From the NCBI RefSeq assembly GCF_000224335.1, contig NZ_AFXZ01000069.1:1-45926 (forward strand): a stretch of 45,926 bases of DNA. The letters are read 5' to 3'. Of this stretch, positions 26,852 through 39,800 are shown in pieces. The stretch is from Bizionia argentinensis JUB59 (lineage in GTDB: Bacteria > Bacteroidota > Bacteroidia > Flavobacteriales > Flavobacteriaceae). Below the pieces are notes generated by a model that was not told the DNA's origin, made no database searches, and saw nothing but the letters and a program-made list of their open reading frames with translations. Every line of letters starts with the position of its first letter. Position 1 is the first letter of the stretch. The translations under genes and the position numbers were made by a program.

Positions 26852-27985
26852 TTATTTGGTGTCGGGTTTGGATATTTTAACAACACCATTATTAATCTGA
26901 TATTTAAATGTTTTATATGTTTGAAAGGTTTTTAAAACCTCATTTATAGTTTCATTTCTAAACGTAGCAGTAATCATCATGGCATCTAATTCTTTATAAT
27001 CATTAATGATGGTCACGTTAAATTTACGTTCTAATTTATTCGTTATAACCTTAAAGGAATCATCTATAAATAGTAACTCTCCTTTAACCCAGGCTACATA
27101 TTTTTGCACATTCACCATTTCCGTAACAAGTGAGTCGCTTTCAAAGAAAACACGCTCATTAGGTTGTAATATTTTAGAATTTTCTGAAACTAGCTTACTG
27201 TAAGCTTCCACTTTTCCTTCAACTAAAACTGTAAATGTTTTGTTATCTGATTTATAGGAAGTTACATTGAATTTAGTCCCTAAAACCTTAATATCCATAT
27301 CGTTACTAGAAACAATAAACGGATGTTCTTTATTTGGTGTCACTTCAAAATAAGCTTCTCCATTTAAGAAAACTGTTCTGTTTTTCTCATTTTCTATAAA
27401 TTCAACTGGGTAGGTTAATTCAGAGCCGGCATTTAGGGTTACTTTGGTACCGTCTGATAAACTAACGGCAAAAGTCTTACCGTAAGGTACCATTAAAGTG
27501 TTAAAGCGCAGCGTTTTAGATTCAGAATTTGCATTTTTATAAACTAATTGTTTGTTTTTCTGCTCCGTAACGGTGTTTCCTATAGAATCGGTAATAATTG
27601 TATTTTGAACTTCATCTATAGTTTTTATTGTACCATCTTCCAATTGCAACGTAATTTTTGGAGCATCAGCCATTGGGTTTGTACTGATGAAATTGTTATA
27701 AACACCAAAACCTATTATGGAAACACCCACTAAAATAGCAGCGTATTTTAAAAGATGAGTAACACCACCAAATCGGTTGTTAGATTTTTGGTTAATTTGC
27801 TTTGAAACTTTTTCAAAGGCTAATTCTGAATTAAAATCACTTTGTAAAGCGTTTAATTCATTATTAAGTTTCACGTATGATTTAAACGTTTCCTGATTTT
27901 TAGGATTTTCTAACCACATCTTTAAGCGTTGTAAATCCGCTTCAGAAATAGAATCGTTTATGTAACTTGTAATAATTGTTTTCAA
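26852..27985 (-). CDS. FecR-family anti-sigma / sigma-regulator
   Basis: An inner-membrane regulator that relays the state of the SusC STN domain to the ECF sigma factor. The 377 residues comprise a cytoplasmic N-terminal sigma-binding part (about 1-72), one membrane helix (about 79-97), a FecR periplasmic domain (about 160-260, LNAGSELTYPVEF ... GEAYFEVTPNKEHPFIV) and a DUF4974-like C-terminal domain (about 303-374) related in shape to STN domains. The start is TTG at 27985. No upstream ATG is available before an in-frame stop, and the first internal ATG (codon 23) would cut the sigma-binding region. It is first in the operon with susC, susD and the TlpA-like gene. Confidence 0.92.
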   Translation of the reverse strand: MKTIITSYINDSISEADLQRLKMWLENPKNQETFKSYVKLNNELNALQSDFNSELAFEKVSKQINQKSNNRFGGVTHLLKYAAILVGVSIIGFGVYNNFISTNPMADAPKITLQLEDGTIKTIDEVQNTIITDSIGNTVTEQKNKQLVYKNANSESKTLRFNTLMVPYGKTFAVSLSDGTKVTLNAGSELTYPVEFIENEKNRTVFLNGEAYFEVTPNKEHPFIVSSNDMDIKVLGTKFNVTSYKSDNKTFTVLVEGKVEAYSKLVSENSKILQPNERVFFESDSLVTEMVNVQKYVAWVKGELLFIDDSFKVITNKLERKFNVTIINDYKELDAMMITATFRNETINEVLKTFQTYKTFKYQINNGVVKISKPDTK

Positions 27986-28044
27986 ATCTTTTTTACTTAT
28001 TTGTAGTTATGATGCAAAAAAAGTAATTTACCCTTAAGAAATAT

Positions 28045-28074
28045 CAAAATTATTTTTAATATTACCAACTTCAA
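28045..28074 (-). promoter_or_regulatory. Promoter of the fecR-susCD operon
   Basis: On the minus strand TTG (28072-28074), a 19-base spacer and TAATTTTG (28045-28052) give an exact Bacteroidota housekeeping promoter. The leader to the fecR TTG would be about 50 bases. It implies housekeeping sigma can start fecR, with the divergent ECF sigma adding induced transcription elsewhere. Confidence 0.65.
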
Positions 28075-28086
28075 TAAAAATTCACA

Positions 28087-28650
28087 ATGTCCATAATGGA
28101 TGAAACCCTTATAATTAATCAAATAAAGGCAGGCAACAAGATTGCTTTCAAGCAGTTGTTCGATATGCACTATGCTGCTATTTGTCTATATCTGGTGAAT
28201 TTTACGAAAAATAGACCTGCAGCCGAAGATATGGCGCAAATGGTTTTTATAGATTTGTGGAATAAACGTGAAAGTATTATAATCCACACCGCTTTAAAAA
28301 GTTACTTATATAAAATGGCTTATAACCATTTTTTAATGAGTTTGCGTAAAAAGAATAAGGAAGCAACGCTTTTGGAGCAATTAAAATATGAAGCGCTTCA
28401 AACTATTGAGGCACCAACGGAATTAGAGCTAGAAAATAAAGCAAAGCGCCTACAGGCTATTATTGCCCAATTGCCAGAACGTTGTCAAGAAATTTTAAAA
28501 TTGAAGATGGCTGGTTTAAAATATAAAGAGATTGCCGAAAGACTAGATTTATCTATAAAAACTGTTGAATCGCAAATGCGAATTGCTTTTATAAAAATCA
28601 GAGAAAACTATAAAGACGATATCATGCTGTTTTTATTACTGATGGATTAA
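28087..28650 (+). CDS. ECF-family RNA polymerase sigma factor (FecI-like)
   Basis: A 187-residue extracytoplasmic-function sigma factor of the Bacteroidota FecI-like group. Region 2 (about 20-88) contains LFDMHYAAICLYLVNFTKN and AEDMAQMVFIDLWNKRE. Region 4 (about 128-178) has LPERCQEILKLKMAGLKYKE and the DNA-recognition helix around LDLSIKTVESQMRIAFIKIR. ATG at 28087 or at codon 4 (MDETL) are both possible. It should be held or activated by the FecR encoded divergently 101 bases away and drive the SusCD operon. Its 3' end overlaps the usp gene by four bases on the opposite strand. Confidence 0.92.
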   Translation: MSIMDETLIINQIKAGNKIAFKQLFDMHYAAICLYLVNFTKNRPAAEDMAQMVFIDLWNKRESIIIHTALKSYLYKMAYNHFLMSLRKKNKEATLLEQLKYEALQTIEAPTELELENKAKRLQAIIAQLPERCQEILKLKMAGLKYKEIAERLDLSIKTVESQMRIAFIKIRENYKDDIMLFLLLMD

Positions 28651-29492
28651 GCTTTATAAGCTAACATTAAAAATGGTATCTCCAAATTATAAGCAATTTG
28701 TTGTGTTTTATGATTTAAAATGAGATGCTCTAAAAAAGTATGTTTCTTGCGCATCATGCTAAACATTTCAATATTATGCTCTTTTATATATAGTAAAACG
28801 GTTTCTAAAAATTTTGCTTCGGAGTTAGAAGAAACAAATTGATGATTAATATTTCTAAAAAAGCCTTCCAATTCTTGCTGAACACCTTTTTTATTATCAT
28901 TTAAACCATCTTCTTCTGAAATATGAAGAACATCCAGTTTATAGTCATAATGTTCCGCTAGCCCTATTAAAATACTTAAATCTTCATGCTTATAAGCCGA
29001 TTCGTATTTCGTAGTAAAAAGTACATCTTTAATACGTTTAATTGGCGCTCCACTAGGGACTGCTAAAACCGAAACTTGGCAACGCTGAAAAACACGTAAG
29101 GTGTTACTCCCAAAAACTATTTTCTCAAAATTAGAAGCACCTTTAGTTCCCATGATAATTAATTCTATTTGATACAATTCTACCACATTATTTATGGAAG
29201 CTACCAAATTATCATAATCTATAATAGATGCAAATGTGTGTAATAAATTATGGTTTTTGCTTTTAATATCTTCAACAAGATTTTCTAGTTTATCTTTAGA
29301 AGATTTTAGAACGGTTTCATTTAAAGAGGCCGATGTTGAACTCGACATCAATTCACCTGAAATATAATTTGATGATTTAACAACGTGCAATAAATGAAAC
29401 CGGCATTCCGTGTGCATAAACAACGCCACAGCGTAATTTATAGCGTCGATGGAGTTTTTTGAAAAATCTGTTGTCAATAATATATGTCTCAT
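28647..29492 (-). CDS. Tandem universal stress protein (UspA family)
   Basis: A 281-residue cytosolic protein with two Usp domains (about 1-146 and 150-281). The first carries the nucleotide-binding signature G-2x-G-9x-G-S at residues 115-129 (GTKGASNFEKIVFGS). The second lacks it and is probably structural. Tandem Usp proteins of this size are common in flavobacteria and respond to starvation or stress. It converges on the sigma gene with a four-base overlap and faces away from the T9SS locus. No other gene shares its transcript. Confidence 0.9.
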   Translation of the reverse strand: MRHILLTTDFSKNSIDAINYAVALFMHTECRFHLLHVVKSSNYISGELMSSSTSASLNETVLKSSKDKLENLVEDIKSKNHNLLHTFASIIDYDNLVASINNVVELYQIELIIMGTKGASNFEKIVFGSNTLRVFQRCQVSVLAVPSGAPIKRIKDVLFTTKYESAYKHEDLSILIGLAEHYDYKLDVLHISEEDGLNDNKKGVQQELEGFFRNINHQFVSSNSEAKFLETVLLYIKEHNIEMFSMMRKKHTFLEHLILNHKTQQIAYNLEIPFLMLAYKA

Positions 29493-29760
29493 TATATTGT
29501 CTGTTTTAATAAAGATACAATATAGGTTTTGAGCTTCACATTTAAACTGACAATTATCATTTTTTAATTAACTTCAATAAAGTTTTCTATTTAGTCCTCC
29601 TTTAATCTAAAAGATGTTTATTTAAAATACATTAAAATCAATTTGTCCGCTTTCCTAAAATAGTCAGCAGAAGTATTTTTAATCTTATTTACCTATAATT
29701 GGAGCTGTGGGCTTAATTTGATTTAATAATATTTAAGTGATTTAAAAAAGGATGTAAAAC
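29493..29760. other. Intergenic DNA upstream of usp
   Basis: AT-rich stretch between usp and the T9SS locus terminator. It must hold the usp promoter; TATCTTTA about 20 bases upstream of the start is a near match to TAnnTTTG. No ORF or repeat stands out. Confidence 0.4.
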
Positions 29761-29796
29761 AAAAATCCCTAAGGCAATTGCCATCAGGGATTTTTT
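29761..29796 (-). terminator. Terminator of the T9SS adhesin locus
   Basis: AAAAATCCCT (29761-29770) pairs with its complement (29786-29795) around an inner GGCAATTGCC palindrome, giving T runs on both strands. It lies about 35 bases after the PorP/SprF stop on the minus strand. Confidence 0.85.
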
Positions 29797-29830
29797 AGGT
29801 TGGTTGGTTAATTTTTAATTATACATTCAA

Positions 29831-30802
29831 CTATCGAAGATAAGATTGCGTACATGGACAGTTGCTTATTCCTTGTAAAAAGTCAAAACCTATCGTTATC
29901 ATGTGTGTTCCGGAATTATATCCTACCATATCGTTGAGCGTTACTTGATAAGCATAAGCAAAATAAAAATTGGATTGCTTAAGGCCAATCATAGGACCCA
30001 AATTTAAAGGGTCAAAAAACTGATCATTAAGAAAACGGTATGAGACGCCTCCCCAAAAATAGTTATCTCGCTTGTCAAACTTTCTAATTTTTATATTGAC
30101 ATCTGTACTAGAACGGGTATCACTGGCAAAGTATTGAAAAAAGACAGATGGTTCAAATTCTAACAGTTTATTGGCTTTACTTTGAATAATTAATCCTGAA
30201 TAAGCCTGGTAGTTTAAAAGTAAATCTGGCTCTATTCCTGTAAAATTATCAATATCTTTAGGTAAAATATTATTGACATTTAAGCTAAAATAAAATCCTT
30301 TATTTCTGTATAAAGCACCTACATCAAAGTTATTATTTGAAATAGCCCTGTCGTCAGTAACCCGCGGGTCAATTATTGGGGATTCATAATTAGTTTCAAA
30401 ATCTTCAATCTTAATTCTAAAACTATTCAAGTTATAAGTAAGCCCAAATGACAAGTACTGCTTCGAGTAATGATCCAAAGTAAGGTGATGTGCAAAAGAA
30501 ACTCTCGCTCCTTGTTGAACTGTAAGTCCATTGCTATCATTATACAATGAAATTCCAACACCAGAGCGACTTGCTATTCTAAAATCAGCATAAACAGATT
30601 GATTATCTGGTGCACCTTTTATTCCAACCCATTGTGTTAAACCATTAGCTCTAATTCTAAGGTTGTCACCAATTCCCGCATAAGTTGGAGAAATAACAAA
30701 AGGATTATCCGCCAAATATTGTGTGAAAACAGGCAAATTTAATTCCTGGCTATAACCTTGAGCTAGGACTAAAAAAAGAGAATATATAATTAGTTTTTTC
30801 AT
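29831..30802 (-). CDS. PorP/SprF-family T9SS membrane protein
   Basis: A 323-residue outer-membrane beta-barrel-type protein. It has a signal peptide (to about residue 18, LVLAQGYSQ) and the family N-terminus LPVFTQYLADNPFVISPTYAG. Repeated YxFGLTYN/GVSYRF-like strands follow, and the end is ITIGFDFLQG with a short Cys-containing tail. In Flavobacterium johnsoniae SprF, encoded after sprB, is needed to bring SprB to the surface. The same order here (giant adhesin, 36-base gap, PorP/SprF) supports a dedicated partner role for the 4606-residue protein, and it ends the transcript. Confidence 0.92.
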   Translation of the reverse strand: MKKLIIYSLFLVLAQGYSQELNLPVFTQYLADNPFVISPTYAGIGDNLRIRANGLTQWVGIKGAPDNQSVYADFRIASRSGVGISLYNDSNGLTVQQGARVSFAHHLTLDHYSKQYLSFGLTYNLNSFRIKIEDFETNYESPIIDPRVTDDRAISNNNFDVGALYRNKGFYFSLNVNNILPKDIDNFTGIEPDLLLNYQAYSGLIIQSKANKLLEFEPSVFFQYFASDTRSSTDVNIKIRKFDKRDNYFWGGVSYRFLNDQFFDPLNLGPMIGLKQSNFYFAYAYQVTLNDMVGYNSGTHMITIGFDFLQGISNCPCTQSYLR

Positions 30803-30838
30803 TTAAAATCGTATTAAAATTTATAACTCTTTTTCAGT

Positions 30839-33800
30839 TTATCTGTACAGTGTAAAGTGACCAACAAAATCTCTATCTTCTTTAGGATCATTTAATCTAA
30901 CAACATACCAGTAATCTCCAGTAGGTAGTTCTTTTCCTTTATACAAACCATACCATTTTTCACCTAAACCTAAAGTTGCAATCTTACGACCATATCGATC
31001 GAAAATATCAAATTCAAGATTTGGAAAATGTATAGCACATCCTGGTCCCCATCCATCTAAAACACCATCGCCATTTGGCGTAAAGTAATTTGGAATACAC
31101 ACATCAATAAAATCAAAATACCTAGATGCAATAGCCACACATCCATTACTGTCTGTAACAGTTACTGTGTACGTTCCAGATTCCGAAATAATAAACGTGC
31201 TGGTACTTCCATAATCTACACCGTTAAGCGTATAAATATAGTCTCCAGAACCTCCTGTTGCTGTTGCAATGATTTCATTAATAACACCATCACTTATTAC
31301 TAAAGTTAATGGATCAAAATGTTCTACATTGAAAAGTGGTGTTCTTTGAATACAACCATTAGTATGTCTCACATCAATATAATGATCGTTTCCAGACAGT
31401 ACATCTATAAATACATTGCTTGCTTGATATGGCGCTCCGTTTAAAGAATAGTCTAATTGACTAGGATCAGTACTATCATCAACAAGTACCGTTACGACAT
31501 TTCCTTGTGCATTGTTTACACAACCATACTCGACTTCAACTGTAGGATCGATATTAATAGAATCCTCCATATCTGTCACATCCAGTTCGTACTCACAACC
31601 ATTAGCATCTCGCACAAAAACTATGTGATCTCCGCCAGCTAATCCTGTAAAAGTATAATCTGTTACGCCGGGAGCTAAAGTTGTATAAGGACCATTATAG
31701 TCGTCTAAACTTACTGAATAAGGTGCTGTTCCTCCCGTTATATCAACTTGAAATTCACCATTTAAATCACCCGAACAAATTTCATCAAGAATAGATAGCG
31801 GATCAACCGTTATGAATACTGGATCTGGTTCGGTAATTGTATGTGTCAGGTTTATAAAACATAGTCCGTCATCTACAGTAACTATGTAGGTTCCAGCTGC
31901 CAAGCCATTAAACTCACCACTATCGAAAAACTGATTCGATTGCGGCGATATTGCATATCTAATATCACCAGAACCTCCTGTTGCAGCTACTACTATACTT
32001 CCATCTCTTCCTCCAAAACACGACACATTTGTAAATGTATACGGAGCAGTTAAAGGGGTATCTGGTTCATCTATTTCAAAAGGTGCTGATGTTTCTGCAC
32101 AGTCTACACCGCTTTCCACATAAACTAAATATGTTCCTGCTGCTAGATTAGAGAATACACCCGGGTTAGTTTGGGTTGGAGCAGGAATTATATTATTTCC
32201 AGCACTATCTTGTAAGGTGTAAGTATAGTTCCCTAAACCACCCTGTGCCACAGCATTAACTGCGCCTGTGGTTTCTCCGGTACAAACAAAACCATTAATT
32301 ACGTCTATATCTATTTCTAAAGCTGGTAGTGGATCGATAGTTATCTGATTAGATATTACAGATATACAACCATTAGCATCTTCTACATAATATTGATACG
32401 TTCCAACAGGGACTGCAAATGGTCCTGTAGTTGTTGTAAATGGTCCAAAAACCGTTGTGAAATTAGGATCATCACTATACGTATATGGTCCTGTTCCTCC
32501 AGAAGCCGTTAACTCTAACGTGGCTTCAGTTAAACAAGTTTGAGATGTTACTTTCACCAAATCAGCTTCTATTGCTGTTGGTTCAAAAATTACAATTTGC
32601 GCGGTCGTGAAACTACAGTTATAGCCATCTTTAATAAGTACTTCATAAGTTCCAGCACCTAAACCTGTAAATACAGGATTCGTTGTTGGTCCAGACTCTG
32701 TATTTGTTGGCGTAAGTACATTTATTAAGGTATATGTATAATTACTGCCTTGACCTCCTGTAACATTAGACACTGTAATGGTGGCATTGGTATCACCAAA
32801 GCACAATAAGGTCGTTATGTCTGCTGAAACTACCGCGTTTATTGGATCTGGAATTGCTAATGATACCGTTGTTGTAGCTATACAACCACTGCTATCTCTA
32901 ACGCTAACTATATAATCTCCAGCTACTAATCCTGTAAATTCAAAAACAGGGCTAAACGGCGTTATAATAGCACCACTTGTAAGTTCCAGTTGGTATTCAT
33001 AACCACCTGGCCATCCACCAGAAGCACTTGCCGAAATTGTACCATCATTGTTTCCACTCACACAGGTAATTTCTGTATGGGTTGCAGTAACACCTAGAAT
33101 ATTAGGTGGTCCTGTAATTGTAAAGTTTTTAGTTATAGTACAAAAAGGCGTGTTCACTAAAGTCGCATTTATTGTATAGGTACCAGAAGCCAATCCTGTA
33201 ACCGCAATAGGCCCTGCATTTGGCGTTGTTCCTGTTGCAACAACATTTCCAAGCGCATCAAGAACATCATAACTGAAAGGACCAGATTCATCTGTTGGGT
33301 TTGGCGATCTATCAATAAATGTCATATTAACACTACCATCAAGCGCATCCGAACAGGTAACATCTACTACAGAATCCACTGTAAGATCGAATGTGTTTGG
33401 TTCGTTTATATAGTGAACCGTTTGTAAACTACATCCGGTATTTAAATTTGTAACTGTGATGATGTAGTTTTCGACTGGTAAGCCTGTAAAAACACCTGTT
33501 GTATTTGTTTGAATAGATCCAGTAGAATCTTCTAATTCAAATTCTAAATCGGGTGTGCCACCAGTACTTGAAACTGTAACCGTTATGTCTTGATTATTTG
33601 TACAAGTAATACCCGTATCTACGGTTACCGTTAAATCATCTATAGATACAAAAGGTAAAATAGTAGCCGATGTACTTCCTACACAGCCATTATCATCATA
33701 AACATTAATATCGTAAGTACCACCTGCTAAATCAGTTTCGGTGTACACGTTATTTGTGCCAGATTGAACCGGAACACCAGCCGCATTAATAAACTCATAT

Positions 33801-36800
33801 ACGGTATATGTTCCTGAACCTCCTGTTACTGGATCTATAGTAATTGTGGCGTAGTTTGTAGCATTTGTTCCTGCTGTACAGCCATACTCAACAACTGAAT
33901 CTACAGTAACTACTATTTGATTTGGCTCACCTACCGTAATAGTTTGTGTTGCAAAGCAATTTCTACCCGAATTAACTTGAACGGTATATGTTCCTTCTTC
34001 TAATCCTGTGAATACATTTGAGTTTTGAACTGGTGCCGTGCTTGGTCCAGCAATAATTTCATACGTATATATTGGATTATCATCGTTACCTGGTATTAAG
34101 TCTACCGTAATTAAACCATCATAACCTCCAAAGCATGTTGCATCGGTTGGTGTTAATGTAAAGTCGACTGGCGTTGGTGCTTCTAATGTAACCGAAGCAT
34201 CATTTGTACATCCTGTAACCGTATCTTCTACTGTTATCGTATAGGTTCCTGAAGGCACCCCAGAGAATACATTTCCTGTTAAAGTGATTCCTGCATTTGG
34301 ATTAATACTATATGTATATGTTCCGCTACCGCCTGTTGCTGAAACAGTAATTATACCGTCATCATCCGCACAACTTGCTAATGCCGTAACATTAGGTGTT
34401 TGATCTAAAGCTGGATAAATTTCAAAGGTAATAGGCACTGCATTAGTACAACCATTTCCATCTTTAATAGTAACGGTATAAGTTCCCGCTGAAGCCACTG
34501 TAAATGTTGGACTAGCTTGGAAGCCATTTCCTATAGAATAGCTAAATGGTGCTATTCCCGTCGGATTTGTTACCGTAAATTCAAATCCAGTTGTAACCGT
34601 ACATTGGTTTATGGCGAATGCTGGAACCGTTGCTGTTGGCAAAGGGTCTGTATCTATAACAACATCAATTTGAGCTGTACAACCTTGACTATCCATAACC
34701 CAAACATCCCAATCGGTGCTCGTTGCTGGATCTAAAACAGCAGATGCACTACTAGAATAACCTGCTGCAAGAGGTGCTGAACCATCTAATACAAAAGCGT
34801 ATTGATACGGTGCTGTACCCCCTGAAGCTTCAACTGTTACTTGCGCACCAAAATTACAATTGGCGTTAATATTAATTGTTTCTACTAAAGAAACAGCCGT
34901 AGGTTGGGTAACTTCAACTGTAGATGTTGCAGTACAACCAGTGGTTTCATCTGTAATAACAATTGTATAAGTACCTGCTGGCAAACCAGCTTCAGTAATA
35001 GTTGTATTAGTTTGACCAGTAACTGCTATGCCTCCATTAAATTCATAAGTAAATAAGTTAGAAAAATTAGCAACTTCAAATGTAACTTCACCATCACTAA
35101 CTCCAAAACAACTTACATTGTCTACTACGAATCCTGAAACCGTAATATTCGTAACAGGAATCACTGTATAATCCTCAGTATAATAACAGCCATTAGCATC
35201 GCTAACTGTAAACACATACGTATCTGGTGCTAAACCTGTAAATATACCGGTTGTTAGGCCTGTTATGTTTCCAGTAGCTGTTGCTGGAGCAATTATTTCA
35301 TAAGTTAAAGGACCTACACCATTAGTCGTGGTTAAAGTAACATCACTTTCCGTATTTATACATGTTACAGTTGTTGCTGTAAAGTCTAAATCTGTTGGTA
35401 TGCTTAAAGCTGGAACAATAACATTTATTGGCGTACCTATAATACAACCGTTTGCATCTTTTACATGAGCCGTTACAGTCCCATCAACTGTTGTAGAATA
35501 TGTGTTGGTTGTTGTATAATTAATACCATCAAAACTATAAGTATATGGAGCTGTACCGCCACTACCTGTAATAGTTATAATTGCAGGTTGGGTTGCGTTT
35601 CCGGCTCCACAAGTTAAGCCTTGCGTTAAATCTCCAGTACCAGTTACAAGAGTTGGTTCTGTAATAGTTACAGGTAATGTGCCATCACAATTTTTACCAT
35701 CTCGAACGATAATCGTATACGTACCCGCAGCTAAACCTTCAAACAAGTTTGATGTTTGGAAAGTAGTTCCACCATCAATACTGTATTGGTAAGGAACTAA
35801 ACCATTTGCTGGTGTTACGGTAATACTTCCATCGCTACCACCATTACAACTAACATTCGTATGAATTTCGGTAAGTGTTGGTGCTGTATTTGGCGTTACT
35901 ACTACGCCACTTGAAATAGCTGTACAACCTTGTGAATCTGTAACCTGGAATATATAAGTTCCATCTATAGTCGCAGTATAAGTTGGACCAGCCAAAACAG
36001 TGTAAGTAGTTCCGCCATCAGTACTTACTTCATAGGTGTTGTACGTTCCTGTTCCACCAGAAGGTGTTAAAGTAATTGTAGCATCGGCTGTACATGTTAA
36101 ATCGACATCTAAAACCGCATCTAATAATACTGGTGGCTCTACTAAAAGTGTATCGGTTGCAATACACCCATTCGCATCTTGAATACTTAATGTATACGTA
36201 CCTGCTGCTGTAATTGTAAATGTTGGATCTGCTTGAAATGCACCTCCCATACTATAGGTTACACCTGAAGGATCAAATGTTGTTCCTGATAAAGTGATGT
36301 TAAATGGCGTACCGTCAAAACACACTTGAGGAACTGGGTCTATTGTAGGATCTGCGTCTCTTATAATTGTAACTGTATCAAACTTTTCACATCCATACGC
36401 GTCTTTTACATAAACATCGTAAGTACCTGCCGCTAAATCGAAGGTGTTTGGATTACCCCAATTTGCAAGAACTGGTGCGTTTCCAGAAGTAACTACTTGA
36501 TATTGATACGGTGACGTACCATCAGTTGCAGTGGCACTAACACTACCAAGCTCGTTACAATTTTCGTTTGTAGGCGTTGATAAGGTTATACCTAATTCAA
36601 TTGCAGATTCTGTAATATTAAAAGGTATGGTTACTGCACCACAACCCGCATTAGGACCAGATGTTTCCGTAATAACAACCACATAGTTACCAAAAGGTAA
36701 TGGCCCTAGATTTACAACATCAAAAGTTCCATTTGCAGGAATAACAGCCGTTCCGTTGGTTCCTACTATTGGTGCTAAAGTGAAAGCATCAATTACTTCA

Positions 36801-39800
36801 TAACTTACGTCTACATCTGTTCCATATACACTATTAATAGTAAATGAAACATTTCCATCGGCAGCTCCTGTACAGGTAATATTATTTTCTGTTACAGCGC
36901 TTGTTGTTAATGTTGAATTTGTTGGAATTGGAAGTAAAGCCGTTTCATAATAATAACATTTAGTATCATCATCATACACTATAAATGTATACGTTACACC
37001 AGGAATCAAACCTGTAAACGTAGTTGAAATTGGCGTGCCAGCACCTAACTGCCAAATAGCCGAACCTCCAGGTATACCATCCCATGTCATTCCTGACCCT
37101 GTATATATAGCAAAATAAAATGGCCCAACACCTGTCATAGTTGACGCCGCACCGATAGTCACATCTGCCGAACCGCCAGTGGCACAATCAACAGTAGGAG
37201 AAATATCTATATCCAAATCATCTGGCGGTGATGCCACCATAATATTTTGTTCTATAAGTGTACATCCGTTTGCATCGGTAATGATAATTTCATAAAGGCC
37301 GAAATCAACAACTTCAAAAACTTGAGTCGTACCGGTTTGATTGAGTATTTCTTCATCATAACCATTCGCACCTGTAACATGATAGGTATAATTAGGTGTG
37401 CCACCTATAACACTGTTTATTATAATTCTTCCTAAAGACACACCAGTTGAACTACATGTGATTGGGTCTACATTAAAATCTAAAACTATTGGATCCGGTT
37501 CGATAATAGTAATCGTTTCCGTATCCTCACAGCCTTTAGCATCGGTTACTGTAATAGTATAATCACCAGCAGCTAAGCCAGAGGTTTGTGTACCGTAATT
37601 AGTTCCTGTCGTGTCATTATTAACATTAATAACGAAAGGTGCTAAACCAAGTGTAGTATTAATTGTGATATCTAACGCGCCGGTTTCTTCGCCATTACAA
37701 TTAATATCTTGTGATACTGTTACCGCTGTAATGTCTGGAATAGTAGCAGGATTAACGGTAACAGGTGCTGTTGTTTGAGTACAACCATTGGCATCGGTAA
37801 TTAAAAATTGGTAAGTACCTGCAACAGTTGTTGTAAACGGTGATCCGGCAATAGGTGTATATGTTGTACCACCATCATCACTAACCTGATATGTATAAGC
37901 TGCATTACCACCTGAAACTGTAATATCAATAGAGGCAGCTTCGGGTAGAGAACACGTAATATCTTTAGTTAAAAGTGCACTTACACTTAAAGGAGCAAAT
38001 ACCTCAATATCTGTTGGGCTAACAGCTGTACAACCATTAGCATCCATTATGGTCACCGTGTAAGTTCCTGGTGTATTTACGGTAAACGTACCATTATTTT
38101 GGTAAGAAGCACCGCCATTAATACTGTATTGTAAAGGCGCTGTTCCTGTTCCTGTAGCTGTAAATGTAAAGCCTGATGCTACTGAACATTGGTTTGTAGG
38201 AATGCTTGGTACTGAAACTGTTGGCGCAGCTTCTGCTACTATAGTAACCGTTGTCATTTCCGTACATCCATTAGCATCTAGTACATAAACATCCCAAACT
38301 AAATCGGCACCTGAATTGGTATTAACTACAATCGGGTTAGCCGATGCGTAATCAGCAACAACTGGTGCTGTAGCGCCAGATAAAACTGCTGCATAGTTAT
38401 AATTTGGTGTTCCATCTGTAGCCGATACTGAAATTTGAGAATTATAGTCATTACAATGTACATTGGTTGCTGTTGCTGTAAGAGCTAAAGCATCCGTTGG
38501 TTCCGTAATTGTAATGGTTTCTGTAGCTGTACAACCTGTGGCTGTATCGGTTACTTCAATAATATAGGTGTCATTATCTAAACCAGTAAGGTCTATTGGA
38601 GACGTTCCTGTTGTAACTGCTCCACCATTTATGGTGTATGTAAACCCTGTGGTATTAGTTACATTAAACTGTATTGCTCCGGTACTATCGCCAAAACATA
38701 ACACATCGCTCAACTTCACTGCTGAAACTGTAATATTAATTACGGGATCAATAGTTAAAGATTCTGTGTGATAACAGCCATTTTCATCAGTTACAGTAAA
38801 GACATAGGTATCTGGTGTTAAACCTGTAAAGATACCTGATGTTGCGCCTGTTATATTTCCTGTAGCTGCTGCAGGTGAAATAATTTCGTAAGTTAATACG
38901 CCTACGCCATCTGTAGCGGTTAAGGTTACTTCACTATCCGTAACTAAACAGGTAACAGCTGTTGCTGAAAACGTTAAATCTGTTGGTCCGTTTAATTGTA
39001 AAATAATAATAGAATCGCCCGCCGTACAACCATTAGCATCTTGTACCGAATAGTTTATGGTCTGGTCTGTACCATTATCATTTACGTTTAATGTATTTGT
39101 TGCCGTGTAAGCAGATCCATTAAAACTATACGTGTATGGTGCTGTTCCTGTTGTTGGTGTATCAATAGTTACTACTGCTACTTGTGGTGTATTAGTGGCA
39201 CTACAAGTAAAAGTTGTTGCCGAAGCAGAAACAACTAAAGCCGTTGGTTCTGTAATCGTAACCGAACCATCAAAAATACAGTCTTTAGCATCTTGAACTT
39301 GATAGTTATAAGTTCCTGCTACTAATCCAGTATATAATGACGTTGCAGTAAATGCACTACCATCAAAACTATAGGTATAAGGTCCAACGCCTCCTGAAGG
39401 GATAATTTGAACCGATCCTGTAGCATCCCCAAAACAAAGAACATTTACTACAGTTTCAGTAGCAGTTGGATTTACTATAGGATTAATCGTTATAACATCA
39501 GATAATGAGGTACAACCTCTATCATCCGTAATTTGGAATTGATACGTTCCATCTGCATTTGCAATATGCGTGAATGGTGATGTAACGGTTCCTAAATCGG
39601 TAAAAGCTCCGCCGTTATAAGATACTTCATAAGTATATGGTGCATAACCTCCCGAAATAGTTCCTGTAATTTCACCATCTGGCGAAACTGTACAATCTAA
39701 TTCTTTAGTTATAGATGTGTTTATTGTTAACTGATCTTCAATGGTTTCAGTGGCTAAAATAACGGTACAACCATTAGCATCTCTAACTATAATATCATAA

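Noticed and set aside
20753-28650. Polysaccharide utilisation locus
   Set aside because: SusC/SusD are present, but there is no glycoside hydrolase, lyase, sulfatase or glycan-binding gene in the cluster, so a glycan substrate is not supported.
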